Below, one piece after another: positions 6,899 through 6,947 of a stretch of DNA of 6,947 nucleotides (within the stretch, counting starts at the first letter, position 1; each line of letters starts with the position of its first letter). A model generated the notes under the pieces. It had not been told where the DNA came from. It saw only the letters and a program-made list of their open reading frames with translations, and ran no database searches. Source of the stretch: Candidatus Omnitrophota bacterium (GTDB lineage: Bacteria; Omnitrophota; Gorgyraeia; Duberdicusellales; 4484-171); contig QNCE01000069.1 in assembly GCA_003644405.1 (NCBI GenBank), positions 1-6,947 on the forward strand, written 5' to 3'. The position numbers and the translations under genes are program-made.

Positions 6899-6906
6899 CA
6901 AGGAGG
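6868..6906 (+). promoter_or_regulatory. Leader with short competing stems upstream of the 6914 gene
   Basis: Four segments can pair in overlapping alternatives. CCCA (6868-6871) pairs with TGGG (6876-6879). GGGAA (6877-6881) pairs with TTCCC (6887-6891) across a 5-nt loop. CTTCC (6886-6890) pairs with GGAGG (6902-6906) of the Shine-Dalgarno sequence, with one G-U pair. The chain 1:2, 2:3, 3:4 has the logic of an attenuator or translational switch. However, every stem is only 4-5 bp, so the functional reading is speculative. Confidence 0.25.
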
Positions 6907-6908
6907 TG
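6900..6908 (+). promoter_or_regulatory. Strong Shine-Dalgarno sequence for the 6914 start
   Basis: AAGGAGGTG matches nine consecutive positions of the anti-Shine-Dalgarno complement of 16S rRNA. The GGAGG core ends 7 nt before the ATG at 6914. It is much stronger than any ribosome binding site before the upstream genes, which start through overlap or abutment. It therefore fixes the start of the next gene and argues that this gene is translated independently. Confidence 0.85.
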
Positions 6909-6913
6909 CCCCT

Positions 6914-6947
6914 ATGAATAATGATATAGTAATCAGGGAAAAAGTCA
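6914..6947 (+). CDS. Start of an unidentified protein (3' truncated by window)
   Basis: An ATG at 6914, preceded by a near-perfect Shine-Dalgarno sequence, opens a frame that stays open to the window end and encodes MNNDIVIREKV. Eleven residues are too few to assign a family, and I do not recognise it. It lies 105 nt beyond dppF in the same orientation. It could be read through from the transporter operon, since no terminator is evident, or have its own promoter in the gap. Confidence 0.7.
   Translation, partial: MNNDIVIREKV

Noticed and set aside
6809..6913. Known riboswitch, tRNA or small RNA gene in the gap
   Set aside because: I see no cloverleaf, no recognisable riboswitch core and no stable long hairpin. 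Only short 4-6 bp stems are possible.
1..6947. CRISPR array, insertion sequence, prophage or attachment site
   Set aside because: No regularly spaced repeats, transposase, integrase or terminal inverted repeats are present, and almost the whole window is housekeeping and transporter coding sequence.

Overview
The window is AT-rich (about one third G+C by eye) and read entirely on the + strand. It looks like a bacterial chromosome. The glycolytic genes, a SecG with the bacterial QRG motif, and a five-gene peptide-type ABC transporter with very short spacers fit a compact genome. The SecG and substrate-binding-protein sequences remind me of candidate phyla such as Omnitrophota or Aerophobota. 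That is an impression from memory, not a demonstrated placement.

Layout: positions 1-126 are the last 42 codons of phosphoglycerate kinase. Triosephosphate isomerase (134-895) and secG (905-1225) follow. Then comes a complete Dpp/Opp-type uptake system: substrate-binding protein (1222-3087), two permeases (3084-4058 and 4059-5120) and two ATPases (5117-5905 and 5906-6808). Neighbouring genes overlap by 4 nt in ATGA junctions (secG/binding protein, binding protein/dppB, dppC/dppD), abut with no gap (dppB/dppC, dppD/dppF), or are 7-9 nt apart (pgk/tpiA, tpiA/secG). I see no promoter or terminator from pgk to dppF, so the whole block is probably one polycistronic transcript with translational coupling.

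The only substantial non-coding stretch is 6809-6913 (105 nt). It holds a perfect 14-bp palindrome, a TATAAT-like hexamer, three CCCAAAAA repeats, a set of short mutually exclusive stems, and a near-perfect Shine-Dalgarno sequence for a gene that starts at 6914 and runs off the window.

Functionally, the first genes serve lower glycolysis and Sec export. The remaining five should form one importer: the binding protein captures an oligopeptide or similar solute outside the membrane, DppB/DppC form the channel, and DppD/DppF hydrolyse ATP. I found no clearly novel biological system. The points most worth a second look are the juxtaposed loop of the DppC permease, the non-lipobox N-terminal extension of the binding protein, the short DppD, and the structured leader at the right end.
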